IMG/VR virus record: IMGVR_UViG_3300043436_004687
Location: 1-64,000 of that record
Length of the DNA stretch: 64,000 bases
Reading direction: 5' to 3' (one strand)
Origin: a virus
In this document: positions 63,831 to 64,000 of the stretch, in pieces
Numbering within the stretch: position 1 is the first letter of the stretch
Layout: every line of letters starts with the position of its first letter
Notes under the pieces: generated by a model
Databases searched by the model: none
The model's input: the letters and a program-made list of their open reading frames with translations, nothing else
Told to the model about the DNA's origin: nothing
Made by a program: the position numbers and the translations under genes

Positions 63831-64000
63831 TTATTTATTAATTTTATTTAAAATTTGTATTGAATTTGATATTGTTGCTTCATTGGTGCTGTTTTCTAAC
63901 AACCAATTAACATAATTTATTAAATCAAATTTATTTATCTCATCAATTTTTTTATAATTATATTTACCACTAATGACATAAAATGTGTTGTTAGCCTTTC
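63831..64000 (-). CDS. Hypothetical protein, C-terminal end only
   Basis: An open frame enters from the right edge and stops at 63831. The 55 visible residues include TFYVISGKYNYKKIDEI and VNWLLENSTNEATISNSIQIL. Asn-rich and helical. No family can be given from this fragment. Confidence 0.5.
   Translation of the reverse strand, partial: KANNTFYVISGKYNYKKIDEINKFDLINYVNWLLENSTNEATISNSIQILNKINK

Noticed and set aside
1-64000. Stop-codon reassignment as in some crAss-like phages
   Set aside because: Full-length families (ThyA, DHFR, Cas3, NMNAT, sigma) are intact with the standard code, and TAA, TGA and TAG all end genes at sensible places.

Overview
The window looks like the metabolic, defence and tRNA region of a large phage of a Bacteroidota (probably flavobacterial) host. 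It is very AT-rich. Almost every gene is on the minus strand and tightly packed, with start and stop codons often overlapping. No capsid, tail or terminase gene is visible, but there are a sigma factor, ThyA, DHFR, a PRPP-synthetase-like enzyme, a likely holin, two main tRNA clusters, a group I intron and at least ten homing-endonuclease or TnpB genes. Many intergenic regions carry the Bacteroidota -7 box (TAnnTTTG, read as CAAAGATA or CAAATATA on the plus strand). Exported proteins have Bacteroidota-type short lipoprotein signals ending in Ser-Cys.

Layout, left to right (transcription mostly right to left). 1-12906: small phage genes of unknown role, plus a Zn-ribbon/GIY-YIG-like endonuclease, thyA, a YgiC-like ATP-grasp enzyme with a YgiB-like lipoprotein, and a uracil-DNA-glycosylase-like protein. 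13005-14270: a plus-strand TnpB element. 14843-20698: a compact CRISPR-Cas locus with 12 repeats, cas6, a cas5-like gene, cas7 and cas3. It has no cas1, cas2, cas8 or cas10, and two membrane-protein genes lie directly upstream. 21411-25400: an ADP-ribosyltransferase-like protein, sigma factor, tRNA-Arg, an HNH gene and an unusual Met-type tRNA. 25440-25818: a candidate structured RNA behind its own promoter. 25849-34743: a 709-residue phage protein, a SLOG protein, a HAD RNA-repair-type protein, Prs, a macro-like protein and Sir2. 34859-39932: plus-strand cassettes of ribbon-helix-helix proteins with homing endonucleases, around a minus-strand lipoprotein group.

39904-49995 holds a phage PARP (WGR plus H-Y-E catalytic domain), a nicotinamide phosphoribosyltransferase gene split by a group I intron that carries an HNH gene, a bifunctional NMN adenylyltransferase/Nudix enzyme, YqeY, DHFR, a 2H phosphoesterase, a PPP phosphatase and a Tpt1/KptA-type RNA 2'-phosphotransferase. 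Together with Prs, Sir2, the macro-like protein and the ART-like protein, this forms an NAD+/ADP-ribose set. It could rebuild NAD+ that host defences destroy, and could also spend NAD+ on modifying host or phage targets.

50125-51918 and 59686-63775 are tRNA regions. Small 29-34-residue ORFs followed by intrinsic terminators precede tRNA groups, two of them behind duplicated promoters. There is a roughly 700-nt structured non-coding region, a tRNA-like hairpin element, and a TnpB element that seems to interrupt a tRNA gene. Between these tRNA regions, 51943-59460 is an island of exported lipoproteins, an outer-membrane-like protein, a K+ channel, a PcfJ-like protein and an ATP-grasp protein. 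All function calls come from reading motifs; no database search was run.
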